Shown: piece after piece, positions 18,107 to 29,139 of the stretch | Numbering within the stretch: position 1 is the stretch's first letter | How the letters are laid out: every line of letters begins with the position of its first letter | DNA from: JASHSH01 sp036490215 | Lineage (GTDB): Bacteria > Pseudomonadota > Alphaproteobacteria > Rhodospirillales > Magnetospirillaceae | Assembly (NCBI GenBank): GCA_036490215.1 | Contig: DASXEH010000029.1 | Coordinates: forward strand, 1-64,000 | Direction of reading: 5' to 3' | DNA length: 64,000 nt | The notes under the pieces: generated by a model | Told to the model about the DNA's origin: nothing | Seen by the model: only the letters and a program-made list of their open reading frames with translations | Database searches by the model: none | Program-made: the position numbers and the translations under genes

Positions 18107-19051
18107 TCAATTCCCTCTTGCGTGGCCTGTGGCCTCGACCCAGCGGTCGGCCGTGGCCAGTGCCGCCGAGGTCATGATGTCGAGATTGCCGGCATACGCG
18201 GGCAGATAGTGCGCCGCGCCTTCGACTTCCAGGAACACCGATGAACGCACGCCTTCGAACTCGCCCAGGCCCGGAATGCGGACCGGGTTGTTGTGGCCGA
18301 TGCGCTCGAACTGCACCTTCTGCTTGAGGCGATAGCCGGGGACGTAGGTCCGCACCTGCTCCACCATCTTGTTGATCGACTCTTCGATCTGCGCGGGCTC
18401 GGCGCCCTGGCTCAGCGTGAAAACCGTGTCGCGCATAATCATCGGCGGCTCGGCCGGGTTGAGGATGATGATCGCCTTGCCGCGATTGGCGCCGCCCACC
18501 GATTCGATGGCGCGCGATGTGGTCTCGGTGAACTCGTCGATATTGGCACGCGTACCGGGGCCGGCGGACTTGGACGAGATCGAGGCAACGATCTCGGCAT
18601 AGGGCACCGCGGTCGAGACGCGGCGCACCGCATGGACGATCGGGATCGTCGCCTGGCCGCCGCAGGTAACCATATTGACATTGGCCTGCTTCAGATTGGC
18701 TTCCATGTTCACGACCGGGATCGTGTGCGGGCCGATCGCCGCCGGCGTCAGATCGATCATCTGCTTGCCGTACTTCTGGCAGACCGCCCAGTTGTGCTTA
18801 TGCGCGCCCGCCGAGGTCGCGTCGAACACGATGCCGATCTCTTTCCATTCGGGCATCTCGACCAGACCGTCGAGGCCCTTGTCGGTGATCGCCACGCCCA
18901 TGCGCTTGGCGCGCGCGAGCCCGTCGGAGTTCGGATCGATGCCGACCAGCGCGCCCATCTCGAGATGCTTCGAGTGGCGCATCACCTTGATCATCAGATC
19001 GGTGCCGATATTGCCCGAGCCGAGGATCGCGACCTTAACTTTACCCGCCAT
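18107..19051 (-). CDS. dmpF: Acetaldehyde dehydrogenase (acylating)
   Basis: 314 residues. The Rossmann loop is AILGSGNIGTDL (residues 8-19) and the nucleophile is Cys130 in NMVTCGGQATIPIVHA. It converts acetaldehyde, CoA and NAD+ to acetyl-CoA. It is the partner of the aldolase in the DmpFG/MhpFE channel complex, and the dmpF-dmpG gene order supports this. It starts six bases after the hydratase. Confidence 0.96.
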   Translation of the reverse strand: MAGKVKVAILGSGNIGTDLMIKVMRHSKHLEMGALVGIDPNSDGLARAKRMGVAITDKGLDGLVEMPEWKEIGIVFDATSAGAHKHNWAVCQKYGKQMIDLTPAAIGPHTIPVVNMEANLKQANVNMVTCGGQATIPIVHAVRRVSTAVPYAEIVASISSKSAGPGTRANIDEFTETTSRAIESVGGANRGKAIIILNPAEPPMIMRDTVFTLSQGAEPAQIEESINKMVEQVRTYVPGYRLKQKVQFERIGHNNPVRIPGLGEFEGVRSSVFLEVEGAAHYLPAYAGNLDIMTSAALATADRWVEATGHARGN

Positions 19052-19057
19052 CTGAAC

Positions 19058-19915
19058 TTACTCCTTCGCGAAGACGGCGCGGACCGAGCCCAGCCCGGAA
19101 ATGCGCGCTTCGACCACATCGCCCCAGGCGACCGGCGTCATCGGCCCGAGCGAGCCCGACATCACCACATCGCCAGCCTTCAACGGGCGGCCGACGCGCG
19201 CCATCGTGCGCGCCAGCCACAGCATCGCGACAACCGGATTGCCCATCGCCGCCGCGCCGGCGCCGACGCAGATCGGCTCGCCCTTGCTCTCGATCACCAT
19301 GCCGCAATGGCGCAGATCGAGTTTGCGGAGCAGTTTGGGTTCGCAGCCCAGCGTGAACAGACCGGCCGAAGCATTGTCGGCCACAGTATCGACGATGCTG
19401 ATCTTCCAGTCCGCGATGCGTGAGTCGACGATCTCGATCGACGGAATCACGAAGTCGACAGCGCGCAATATGTCGGCGATGGTCGGCTGTTCGGTGGTGA
19501 TGTCCTTGCCCATCACGAAAGCCACTTCGGCTTCCACCTTCGGCGCGATCAACCGGCCGCGCGCGACTTCCTCGCCATCGGCCAACGCCATATCGGCGAA
19601 CAGCATCCCGAAATCGGGCTCGTCGACGCCGAGCTGCTTCTGCACCACCTTCGCGGTCAGGCCGATCTTGCGGCCGACCAGACGACGACCAGCGGCCAAA
19701 GCGCGCTTGGTGTTGATCTCCTGCACACGATAGGCCGCATCGACATCGCGCTCGGGCAGCAGATCGCGCACCGGCGGAATCGCCTGGCCGCTCTGCGCGG
19801 CGGCGAACAACTTGTCCGCCACGTCCTTGATCGTCTTTGCGTCGGCGCCCGCACTTGCCTTCTTGGTTGCCGGCTTTTTAGTTGCTTCGGCTTTCGCCTT
19901 TGGTTTAGCCGCCAT
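19058..19915 (-). CDS. dmpE: 2-oxopent-4-enoate hydratase with basic N-terminal extension
   Basis: 285 residues. GRKIGLTAKVVQKQLGVD, DFGMLFADM and KVEAEVAFVM match MhpD/DmpE hydratases, which add water to 2-oxopent-4-enoate to give 4-hydroxy-2-oxovalerate. The first ~25 residues are Lys/Ala-rich (AAKPKAKAEATKKPATKKA), unlike typical members of about 260 residues. The ATG at 19915 has a GGGGAGAG Shine-Dalgarno and no usable later start is near, so the extension appears real. It lies 15 bases after the semialdehyde dehydrogenase. Confidence 0.88.
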   Translation of the reverse strand: MAAKPKAKAEATKKPATKKASAGADAKTIKDVADKLFAAAQSGQAIPPVRDLLPERDVDAAYRVQEINTKRALAAGRRLVGRKIGLTAKVVQKQLGVDEPDFGMLFADMALADGEEVARGRLIAPKVEAEVAFVMGKDITTEQPTIADILRAVDFVIPSIEIVDSRIADWKISIVDTVADNASAGLFTLGCEPKLLRKLDLRHCGMVIESKGEPICVGAGAAAMGNPVVAMLWLARTMARVGRPLKAGDVVMSGSLGPMTPVAWGDVVEARISGLGSVRAVFAKE

Positions 19916-19930
19916 GCTCTCCCCTCGGTC

Positions 19931-21439
19931 TTACAACTTGATGCAAACGTTGCGCAGTTCCGTATAGAACTCCAGCGAATGGACGCCGCCCTCGCGGCCG
20001 ATGCCCGACAGTTTTGAGCCGCCGAACGGCGTGCGCAAGTCACGCAGGAACCAGCAGTTCACCCAGACGATGCCGGCTTCGATCTTCGGCGCGACGCGAT
20101 GGGCGCGCGAGAGATTCTCGGTATAGATCGAAGCGGCAAGGCCATAGGGGGTATCGTTGGCGAGCTTGATCGCCTCTTCTTCCGTATCGAACGGCGCGAT
20201 GTGGCAGCACGGCCCGAAGATCTCTTCGCGGATGATCGGCGACGTCTCGGGCAGGCCTGTCCAGATCGTCGGCTCGATCCATGCGCCACTGGCTAGATCG
20301 CCAGCCATCTTCGGAATGCCGCCGCCGGTGACGATGGTGGCGCCCTCTTTCTTGGCCTTCTCGTAGTACGAGAGCACTTTCTCGCGATGGCCCTGGCTGA
20401 TCAGCGGCCCCATATTGGTGGTCTTCTCGTGAGGCAGACCGCGCATCAGGCCCTCGGCGCCTTTCTTCAGACGCGCGACGAAGGTGTCGAAGATGGGCCG
20501 CTCGACATAGACGCGTTCCGTACCCAGGCAGACCTGGCCGCAATTGGCGAAGACCGAGCGCATCGTCGCTTCGATCGCCTTGTCCATGTCGCAGTCGGCG
20601 AAGACGATGCCGGGGTTCTTGCCACCGAGTTCAAACGAAACCGGGCGCACACCCTTAGCAGCCGCCTGCATGATCGCCTCGCCCGTCCGCGTCTCACCGG
20701 TGAAGGTGATCGCGTTGACGCCGGGATGCTTGGTCAGAAATTCGCCGGCCGAATCGGGGCCGAGGCCATGCACCACGTTGTAGACGCCCTTGGGCATGCC
20801 GACTGTGTTCATCACCTCGCCCAGCAACGTTGCCGTGCTCGGCGTTTCTTCAGAGGGCTTCACCACCACGGCGTTACCGCAGGCCAGCGCCGGACCGACC
20901 TTCCAGGTCATCAGCAGCAGTGGCAAGTTCCACGGGCAGATCACACCGACAACGCCCTTGGGCACGCGCACCGCGTAGTTGATTTGCCCCTTGCCGTCGG
21001 GCGTCGCCGCCTCGAAGAATTCGGAGGGTACGTTCTTCACCACATCGGCGAAGACTTTGAAATTGGCGGCGCCGCGCGGAATGTCGATATGGGACGCCAG
21101 GCTCGCTGGCTTGCCGGTATCGGCCACTTCAGCTTCGAGAAACTCGTCGAAGCGGCGGGTGATCTCATCGGCCACGGCATGCAGCAGGTTGCAGCGATCG
21201 GCCAGCGGCATCTTGCCCCAGGCGCCGTCTACCGCGGCGCGGGCAGCCCTCACCGCCGCGTCGACATCTTCGGCGGCGGCTTCGTGAACGGTGCTGATCA
21301 GGCTGTTGTCGACGGGCGAGCGGTTCTCGAAGGTTTTACGACCGGCGCCGGCGGTGAATTCGCCATTGATGAAATGCTTGGTTTCGCCAGCCGCGCGCGT
21401 CTCCGGGGCGCTGCCATGCGCCTTGTCGACCACATTCAT
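19931..21439 (-). CDS. dmpC: 2-hydroxymuconic (or 2-aminomuconic) semialdehyde dehydrogenase
   Basis: 502 residues, aldehyde dehydrogenase family. The start at 21439 is chosen because GGAGAGG precedes it; the longer frame adds 21 non-conserved residues. The general base is Glu270 (FELGGKN) and the nucleophile is Cys304 (NCGQVCLGTERVYVERP), a context typical of DmpC/XylG/AmnC. It oxidises the ring-cleavage semialdehyde to the muconate and is the first gene of the five-gene operon. The family cannot be split by eye between hydroxy- and aminomuconate substrates. Confidence 0.88.
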   Translation of the reverse strand: MNVVDKAHGSAPETRAAGETKHFINGEFTAGAGRKTFENRSPVDNSLISTVHEAAAEDVDAAVRAARAAVDGAWGKMPLADRCNLLHAVADEITRRFDEFLEAEVADTGKPASLASHIDIPRGAANFKVFADVVKNVPSEFFEAATPDGKGQINYAVRVPKGVVGVICPWNLPLLLMTWKVGPALACGNAVVVKPSEETPSTATLLGEVMNTVGMPKGVYNVVHGLGPDSAGEFLTKHPGVNAITFTGETRTGEAIMQAAAKGVRPVSFELGGKNPGIVFADCDMDKAIEATMRSVFANCGQVCLGTERVYVERPIFDTFVARLKKGAEGLMRGLPHEKTTNMGPLISQGHREKVLSYYEKAKKEGATIVTGGGIPKMAGDLASGAWIEPTIWTGLPETSPIIREEIFGPCCHIAPFDTEEEAIKLANDTPYGLAASIYTENLSRAHRVAPKIEAGIVWVNCWFLRDLRTPFGGSKLSGIGREGGVHSLEFYTELRNVCIKL

Positions 21440-21489
21440 AATCGCCTCTCCGTTCCTACCTGTATAAGGCCCTTTTGTGGGCCTGACCG

Positions 21490-21505
21490 CAATTGTGTCC
21501 AATTG
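21490..21505. promoter_or_regulatory. Possible operator upstream of the meta-cleavage operon
   Basis: Two CAATTG palindromes (21490-21495 and 21500-21505) are spaced by TGTC, about 50 bases before the dmpC-like start. Just upstream, on the minus strand, a TATGCT (about 21512-21517) could be a -10. Position suits a regulator site, but no regulator gene is adjacent. Confidence 0.25.
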
Positions 21506-21573
21506 GGTCTAGCATAGTCCCGGCTAGGGGGGCGAGGGAACCCCCGCAGCCGGACCGCAGCCATGACAAACAG

Positions 21574-22377
21574 CTATGGGCGCAGAGCGCGCAGCGGATG
21601 GCCGTGGTCGATCGGCCCGTGACCATGGCCAAGCCCAGGAGCATTTTCGATCGCGATACGAACATAGGTGATGGCGCGGCCCACGGCTTCGCGCAGCGGT
21701 AGCCCTTGGGCGATGCCGGTCGCGATGGCCGATGCCAGGGTGCAGCCGGTGCCGTGGGTGTTGGCGGTGGCGATGCGCGGCCCGGTGAAGGTTTCGATTC
21801 CTTTGGCATCCAACAATATGTCGATCACCTCGGGATGATCGAGATGCCCACCTTTGACCAGGACGGCCCTAGCACCCTTTTCCATCAATGCACGCCCGGC
21901 GGCGATCATGGCGTCCGGATCAGCGATCCGCAGCCCGGACAGGGCTTCGGCTTCGGGCAGATTGGGGGTGAGCAAGGCTGCACGCGGGATCAAAAGATTG
22001 ACCAGCGCCGCATGGGCCGCGTCATCGAGCAGCTTGTGTCCGCCTTTGGCGATCATGACCGGATCGATGATCAACGGGATGCCCGGTGCGGCGTCATCCA
22101 GCGTCTTGGCCACGATCTCGATGACTTCGGGCTTCGACAGCATGCCGGTCTTGATCGCATCGGCGCCGATATCGTCGAGCACCAGGCTCATCTGCTGGGC
22201 GACGAATTCCGGCGGCACATCGTGAACGCCGAACACTCCGCGGGTGTTCTGCGCCGTCAGAGCGGCAATGGCCGTGGCGGCATAGCCGCCCAGCATCGTG
22301 ACGGCTTTGATATCGGCTTGAATGCCGGCGCCGCCGCCCGAATCGGACCCGGCAACGATGAGAACACGGCCTTTCAT
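21574..22377 (-). CDS. thiD: Hydroxymethylpyrimidine/phosphomethylpyrimidine kinase
   Basis: 267 residues, ribokinase-like fold. AGSDSGGGAGIQADIK at the N-terminus and GTGCTLASAIATGIAQG near the end (anion hole and catalytic Asp/Cys region) are the ThiD signatures. It phosphorylates HMP and HMP-P in thiamine synthesis. It is the last gene of the long array beginning at yebC, 18 bases after glmM. No TPP riboswitch is visible, consistent with it being read through from glmM. Confidence 0.95.
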   Translation of the reverse strand: MKGRVLIVAGSDSGGGAGIQADIKAVTMLGGYAATAIAALTAQNTRGVFGVHDVPPEFVAQQMSLVLDDIGADAIKTGMLSKPEVIEIVAKTLDDAAPGIPLIIDPVMIAKGGHKLLDDAAHAALVNLLIPRAALLTPNLPEAEALSGLRIADPDAMIAAGRALMEKGARAVLVKGGHLDHPEVIDILLDAKGIETFTGPRIATANTHGTGCTLASAIATGIAQGLPLREAVGRAITYVRIAIENAPGLGHGHGPIDHGHPLRALRP

Positions 22378-22395
22378 GGTTCGACCGAACGTTCG

Positions 22396-23757
22396 TTAGG
22401 ACTTCGCGGCGGCACTGATGGCGGCGACGAGCTGATCGACGACCCGGCCAACCTTCGCCGCATCGTCACCTTCAGCCATCACACGGATCAGCGGCTCGGT
22501 GCCCGATTTGCGGATCAGCAGGCGGCCCGAACCATTGAGCTCGGCCTCAGCAGCGGCGATGGCGGCCTTGATCGGGCTGCTGTCGAGCACGCGCTTGCTG
22601 TCGGTTCCGGCGGGCAGCCGGACGTTCTTCAGGGTCTGCGGCAGCGGCTCGAACGGGCGAAGGATCTTGCTGGCCGGCTGTCCCGATTCGACCAGCACGG
22701 CGAGCGCCTGGAGCGCCGCGACTGTGCCATCGCCGGTCGTGGCATAGTCGGACAGGATCACATGGCCCGATTGCTCACCACCCAAGTTGTAGCCATCGGC
22801 GCGCATGCGTTCGAGCACATAGCGGTCGCCCACTGCCGTGCGCACCAGCGCGAGGCCGATACTGGTCAGATAGTTCTCAAGCCCGAGATTGGACATCACC
22901 GTGGCGACGATGCCCTTCCCGGCCAGCTTGCCTGCGGCCTTCCATGAGCGCGCGATCAGAGCGAGCAATTGGTCGCCGTCGATCAACCCGCCCTTTTCGT
23001 CGCAGAGCACGACACGATCGGCGTCGCCATCGAGCGCGATACCGAGATGCGCGCCCTTCTCCACCACGGTCTTGCGCATCGCCTCGGTGTGCAGCGAGCC
23101 GCAGTCTTTGTTGATATTGAAACCATCGGGCGCAACGCCGATCGAGATCACCTCGGCGCCCAACTCCCACAACACAGCGGGCGCGACTTTGTAGGCGGCG
23201 CCATGGGCACAATCGACGACGATCTTCAGCCCATCGAGGCGCAGGCCGCGCGGAAAGGTGTTCTTGGTCACTTCGATGATGCGGCCAATGGCGTCATCCA
23301 TGCGCCGCGCGCGGCCAAGGTGGGCCGAGGGCACAAGATGGTCGGCCAGGCCGTTTTCCATCCGCGCCTCGATCTCGGCTTCGGCTTCATCGGAAAGCTT
23401 GTAGCCATCGGGACCGAACAGTTTGATGCCGTTATCCTCGAACGGATTGTGCGAGGCCGAGATCATCACGCCCAGATCGGCACGCAGGCTGCGCGTCAGC
23501 GTCGCCACCGCCGGTGTCGGCAGAGGCCCCAGCAGCACGACATCCATGCCCATCGAGATGAAGCCCGCGGTCAGCGCCGGTTCGAGCATATAGCCCGAAA
23601 GCCGCGTGTCCTTGCCGATCACTACGGTGTGGCGATGATCGCCGCGGGTGAAGTGCCGGCCAGCGGCCATGCCGAGACGCATCGCGGTTTCGGCCGTCAT
23701 CGGCTCGACATTGGCGGTGCCGCGCACCCCGTCGGTGCCGAACAGTTTACGAGTCAT
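22396..23757 (-). CDS. glmM: Phosphoglucosamine mutase
   Basis: 453 residues. The phosphoserine is Ser102 in VMISASHNPFEDNG, the metal loop is DGDADR, and the C-terminal phosphate-binding loop is RKSGTEPLIRVM. It interconverts glucosamine-6-P and glucosamine-1-P for UDP-GlcNAc, and so for peptidoglycan and lipid A. It lies downstream of ftsH, separated by a palindromic repeat. Confidence 0.97.
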   Translation of the reverse strand: MTRKLFGTDGVRGTANVEPMTAETAMRLGMAAGRHFTRGDHRHTVVIGKDTRLSGYMLEPALTAGFISMGMDVVLLGPLPTPAVATLTRSLRADLGVMISASHNPFEDNGIKLFGPDGYKLSDEAEAEIEARMENGLADHLVPSAHLGRARRMDDAIGRIIEVTKNTFPRGLRLDGLKIVVDCAHGAAYKVAPAVLWELGAEVISIGVAPDGFNINKDCGSLHTEAMRKTVVEKGAHLGIALDGDADRVVLCDEKGGLIDGDQLLALIARSWKAAGKLAGKGIVATVMSNLGLENYLTSIGLALVRTAVGDRYVLERMRADGYNLGGEQSGHVILSDYATTGDGTVAALQALAVLVESGQPASKILRPFEPLPQTLKNVRLPAGTDSKRVLDSSPIKAAIAAAEAELNGSGRLLIRKSGTEPLIRVMAEGDDAAKVGRVVDQLVAAISAAAKS

Positions 23758-23776
23758 GGGCTATCCGAGGAGAGAC

Positions 23777-23848
23777 GTCATCGCGAGCGAAGCGAAGCGA
23801 TCCAGATTGAGAACTGGATTGCTTCGTCACTTCGCTCCTCGCAATGAC
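23777..23848. repeat. Palindromic intergenic repeat between ftsH and glmM
   Basis: A 72-base imperfect palindrome: GTCATCGCGAGCGAAG... (from 23777) pairs with ...CTTCGCTCCTCGCAATGAC (to 23848), with GATCCAG/CTGGATT flanking the loop. It strongly resembles the GTCATTGCGAGCGAAGCGAAGCAATCCAG element scattered in many alphaproteobacterial genomes. It sits inside the ftsH-glmM transcript and could be a processing or attenuation point. Confidence 0.8.
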
Positions 23849-23866
23849 AACAGGACTAGGCCGCGA

Positions 23867-25813
<1,947 letters not shown>

Positions 25814-25880
25814 ACCCTGACCTCTTGGACGGCCGGGCCCGCGAAGACACGCCCGGCTACGGTAATTTAGTGTTTATACG

Positions 25881-27206
25881 CTAACACATAGTGCTGCTGG
25901 GATGCCAGACAAGGCCGCCAGTCAATGGGCTAGCGGGTGCGAAAGCTAAATCCACCAATTCTAGCCCCCGATATCCCTGCTTTTTCCAGCCTAAATGGGG
26001 TACGGCGACAGGATTGTCGCGCCCATCGAATAAGGCCGGCATTGTGGAAAATACGGAGGCCGGCAGGGTTTGGCGCCCCAATTCGCCTTTGATCGCCAGC
26101 CATCCCCGTTGTGTCAAAGCCCCGACTTTGCCCCGGCCCTGCCCGGCCAAACGGGTTTTGAACCGGCCATCCCAGTGGATAACCTCGCCCGCCTGGCACG
26201 GAATGGCCTCGGCCATGGCGGCCGGCTCGCGCTGGATCAACAACGCGTCACGCCCCGGCGCGACCAGACAGCCACCTAGGCTGCGACGCTGCTTCAGCCC
26301 GGCGCGGATTTCGGCCCACAGACGATCCAGACGATCACCCCGGGGCGGATAGATGCTGCCACCAACCATCCGCAGGACATGATCGAGCGCGCGCCGGCCG
26401 ATCACCTCTTGGGTGCACAGCAGCGTCGCCGTCGTCAGTTTGACGAAGCCAACCGCCGAGACCGTGGCCGCTTCGGCAAGAAGCGTGGCGGCGCCGTCAT
26501 CGAATGCCATGCGCAGGTCACGCGCTTCGCCGGCAAGACCAGCCAACGCGTCGGCCGTGACACCAGCCTCGGCCAGAGACGGCATCGCTTCGCGCATCCG
26601 AACACGCGCGAAGGCCTGGTTGCGATTGGAAGGATCTTCGACCCAGGACTGGCCCTGCTCCCTGAGCGTCTCTTCCAGCGCTGCCTTGGGCAGGTTGAGC
26701 AATGGCCGCAGCAGACGGACCGATGCCGTGGTCGTGACCCGCGCGATCGCGGCCAGGCCATCCATGCCGCTGCGGCCGGCAAGACGCAGCAAGACCGTTT
26801 CCGCTTGGTCGCCCTGATGATGGGCGAGCAGCAGATGAAGGATGCCGGCACCCTCGCAATGATCAAGCAACAGCCGATACCGGGCATTGCGCGCGGCGGC
26901 TTGCAGCCCGGTGGCCGGTTTCGGCCCGTCCCAGGTCAGAACCTTATGCTTGACCCGTCTGGCGGCGAGCCAGCGCCCAACTTGCCGCGCCTCGGCGGCA
27001 GCTTCAGGCCGTAGCCCATGATCGACGGTCAGAGCCAATACGATCCCCTGACGTGCCACAGCCCAGCGCGCGGCAAGGATCGTCAGCGCAAGGCTGTCGG
27101 CCCCGCCCGAAACGGCGAGTGCGAGTTTGGGTTTCTGCTCGAAGGGTCCGAGCGGCGCCATCAACCGCTCGAAAACCGCGTCATCGATTGCGGCGGGCGC
27201 GTTCAT
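25881..27206 (-). CDS. tilS: tRNA(Ile)-lysidine synthase
   Basis: 441 residues. The ATP-binding PP-loop SGGADSLALT is at residues ~34-43 and the LLAHHQGDQAETVLLRL motif follows. C-terminal substrate-binding domains are present but the tail is divergent. TilS makes lysidine at C34 of tRNA-Ile(CAU), changing its decoding from AUG to AUA. It starts 31 bases after cpoB in the tol-tilS-ftsH chain. Confidence 0.95.
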   Translation of the reverse strand: MNAPAAIDDAVFERLMAPLGPFEQKPKLALAVSGGADSLALTILAARWAVARQGIVLALTVDHGLRPEAAAEARQVGRWLAARRVKHKVLTWDGPKPATGLQAAARNARYRLLLDHCEGAGILHLLLAHHQGDQAETVLLRLAGRSGMDGLAAIARVTTTASVRLLRPLLNLPKAALEETLREQGQSWVEDPSNRNQAFARVRMREAMPSLAEAGVTADALAGLAGEARDLRMAFDDGAATLLAEAATVSAVGFVKLTTATLLCTQEVIGRRALDHVLRMVGGSIYPPRGDRLDRLWAEIRAGLKQRRSLGGCLVAPGRDALLIQREPAAMAEAIPCQAGEVIHWDGRFKTRLAGQGRGKVGALTQRGWLAIKGELGRQTLPASVFSTMPALFDGRDNPVAVPHLGWKKQGYRGLELVDLAFAPASPLTGGLVWHPSSTMC

Positions 27207-27237
27207 CCCGCGGCTGAAAAGCCCGTCAACGACGGCG

Positions 27238-28347
27238 TCAGCCGCCGCATCCCAGCTTTTGCTTTTCCCCGATCGCCTGGCGCTTTAGGCCTTCCGACGC
27301 GTCGGGGAATTCGGAGGTAAACCGCGCCAACGCCGCGCAGGCTTCCTTCTTCTTGCCGAGATTGCTCATCGACAAGCCGACCTTGAGCAGGCTTTCGCCG
27401 GCCTTCTGCGACTTCGGATACTTCGTGTAAGTGTCGAAGAAGATCGGCGCAGACTGCTCGAACTTGCCCTGGGCGAAAGCGATCTGCCCCAGCCAGAACG
27501 ACGCATTGCCGGCCAGCGGATCCTTGGGATGATCCTTGAGGAAAGTCTGGAAGGCTCTGGTGGCGCCGTCGTTGTCGTTGTTGCGCAGCAGCGCGAAAGC
27601 CGCGTCGTACTGCTCTTGCGGCGTCTTCGGTGCGCCCTGCTGCGGCGTTTGCGCGGCGGCAGCCTGGACATTGGCGTTTCCGCCATCGTTGTTTTTGGGC
27701 GTCAATTTCTTGAGATCGGATTCGCTCATCTGGCCGAGCGGATGCGGCGCCGATCCCTGGGTCGGATTCCAGTCTTCGGCTTTCGCCTGGCCCTGAGGCT
27801 GTTGCTGCGACTGCTGAGCGGGCTGATTGGTCAGAGACTGCGGCGCGCCCGGCTGGTTGGCCTGAGCTTGCTGTTGGGGGGCCTGCTGCTGGATACCCTG
27901 CGCCGGCGCATTGGCGGCAACGGGGCCGCCGACACCGGCCTTCTGTTCGAGTTCCTTGAAGCGGACGTCGTTGTCGCCCTGCATCCGGTCGAGGCGCGCG
28001 TTGATTTCCGACGTGTCGTGATTGGCCTTCTCAAGTTGACCGGTCAGATCGCGCATCTGATCTTCGAGGGACTGGATGCGTTGATCGAGCTGCGAATAGG
28101 CGTCACCGCTCAAAGGAGTGCCGCTGCCGCCGGCCGCCGGGGAACTGGCGCTGGTCGCGCCGCTGCCGCCATTCGACTGGCTGCGATAGAACTGGCTCTG
28201 CAGGATATTGAGATCGCGTTCCAGACGGTCGATCCGGTCGATCAGATCATGGGTGTCTTGCTGCTGCTGTGCCCAAGCCGGCGCCGCGATCGTCGTCAGC
28301 GCCGTCAAAATCACTGCCGTTACAAGCTTTAGAGCGGTTCTCTTCAT
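27238..28347 (-). CDS. cpoB: Cell division coordinator CpoB (YbgF)
   Basis: 369 residues. A cleavable signal peptide (ends near APAWAQ, residue ~27) is followed by a coiled-coil trimerisation region (about 30-125: DLIDRIDRLERDLNIL ... QSLEDQMRDLTGQLEKA). Then comes a long Gln/Pro/Ala-rich linker and C-terminal TPR repeats (about 250-365). CpoB links Tol-Pal with PBP1B in septal peptidoglycan synthesis in E. coli. It follows pal after a terminator-like hairpin. Confidence 0.92.
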   Translation of the reverse strand: MKRTALKLVTAVILTALTTIAAPAWAQQQQDTHDLIDRIDRLERDLNILQSQFYRSQSNGGSGATSASSPAAGGSGTPLSGDAYSQLDQRIQSLEDQMRDLTGQLEKANHDTSEINARLDRMQGDNDVRFKELEQKAGVGGPVAANAPAQGIQQQAPQQQAQANQPGAPQSLTNQPAQQSQQQPQGQAKAEDWNPTQGSAPHPLGQMSESDLKKLTPKNNDGGNANVQAAAAQTPQQGAPKTPQEQYDAAFALLRNNDNDGATRAFQTFLKDHPKDPLAGNASFWLGQIAFAQGKFEQSAPIFFDTYTKYPKSQKAGESLLKVGLSMSNLGKKKEACAALARFTSEFPDASEGLKRQAIGEKQKLGCGG

Positions 28348-28413
28348 TTTATTGTCTCGCCCAACGAGGCGTGAATATACCGAGGGCTGGCTAGCGTATT
28401 AAAGCATTACGGG

Positions 28414-28448
28414 CAAAATTAAGGCGCCCACCGAAGCCGGCGGGCGCC
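28414..28448 (-). terminator. Terminator-like hairpin after pal
   Basis: GGCGCCC (28423-28429) pairs with GGGCGCC (28442-28448), extended by CCG/CGG inside after one mismatch, and on the minus strand is followed by TTAATTTT. It lies 31 bases past the pal stop and before cpoB, so it probably lowers transcription into cpoB. Confidence 0.65.
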
Positions 28449-28479
28449 CCAATCTCATCTTATACGCGGGAGCGTAGAT

Positions 28480-28974
28480 TTACTGAATCACGCCGACACC
28501 GCGACGATTCTGCGCCCAGGCAGCTTCGTCATGGCCCATAACGGCGGGACGCGACTTGCCGTACGAGATGGTCTTCAGACGGCCGACATCGACGCCCTGT
28601 GCAACGAGGTAGTTCTTCACGGCCGTGGCACGACGATCGCCGAGGGCGAGGTTGTACTCGACGGTGCCGCGCTCGTCGCAATGACCTTCGACGGTCAGCT
28701 TGTCATTCGGATACTTCTTCAGGAAGGCAACCCACTTGTCGAGGGTGCCACGCGCATCGGCCGAAACGTCCGACTTGTCGTAGGCGAAGAAGATACGGTC
28801 GCCGACATTGGCGACGAAATCAGCCTGAGAGCCAAGAGCGACGCTCGGGGTGGCTGGAGTCATAGTGCCGTTGTTGGTCGAGCCAGCACCGGCAGTGTTG
28901 TTCGCCTTCGGGGCGGATTCGCAGGCCGCGACGAGAGCGACCGCCGCAATGATGCTCAGATAACGCAGTTTCAT
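28480..28974 (-). CDS. pal: Peptidoglycan-associated lipoprotein Pal
   Basis: 164 residues. The lipobox LVAAC places the lipidated Cys at residue ~18. The OmpA-like domain (about 55-164) has FFAYDKSDVS, the VEGHCDERGTVEYNLALGDRRA peptidoglycan-binding motif in part, and YGKSRP. It anchors the outer membrane to peptidoglycan and interacts with TolB. The 165-base gap before it, after tolB, probably carries its own promoter. Confidence 0.96.
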   Translation of the reverse strand: MKLRYLSIIAAVALVAACESAPKANNTAGAGSTNNGTMTPATPSVALGSQADFVANVGDRIFFAYDKSDVSADARGTLDKWVAFLKKYPNDKLTVEGHCDERGTVEYNLALGDRRATAVKNYLVAQGVDVGRLKTISYGKSRPAVMGHDEAAWAQNRRGVGVIQ

Positions 28975-29139
28975 TTATGTTACTCCCCTTGATGAGAGGA
29001 TTGAGGGTCTGGGATAGACAGTTGTGGAACTCGGCGGGAAAGCTCTGTCCGTGGACGAACGAAGCGTGTCAGCATCAAGAATCTTAACTCTTAGAAGCCT
29101 TAAATTCCCTTCGGGCGGGCGCAATATACGTCTGCCCTC

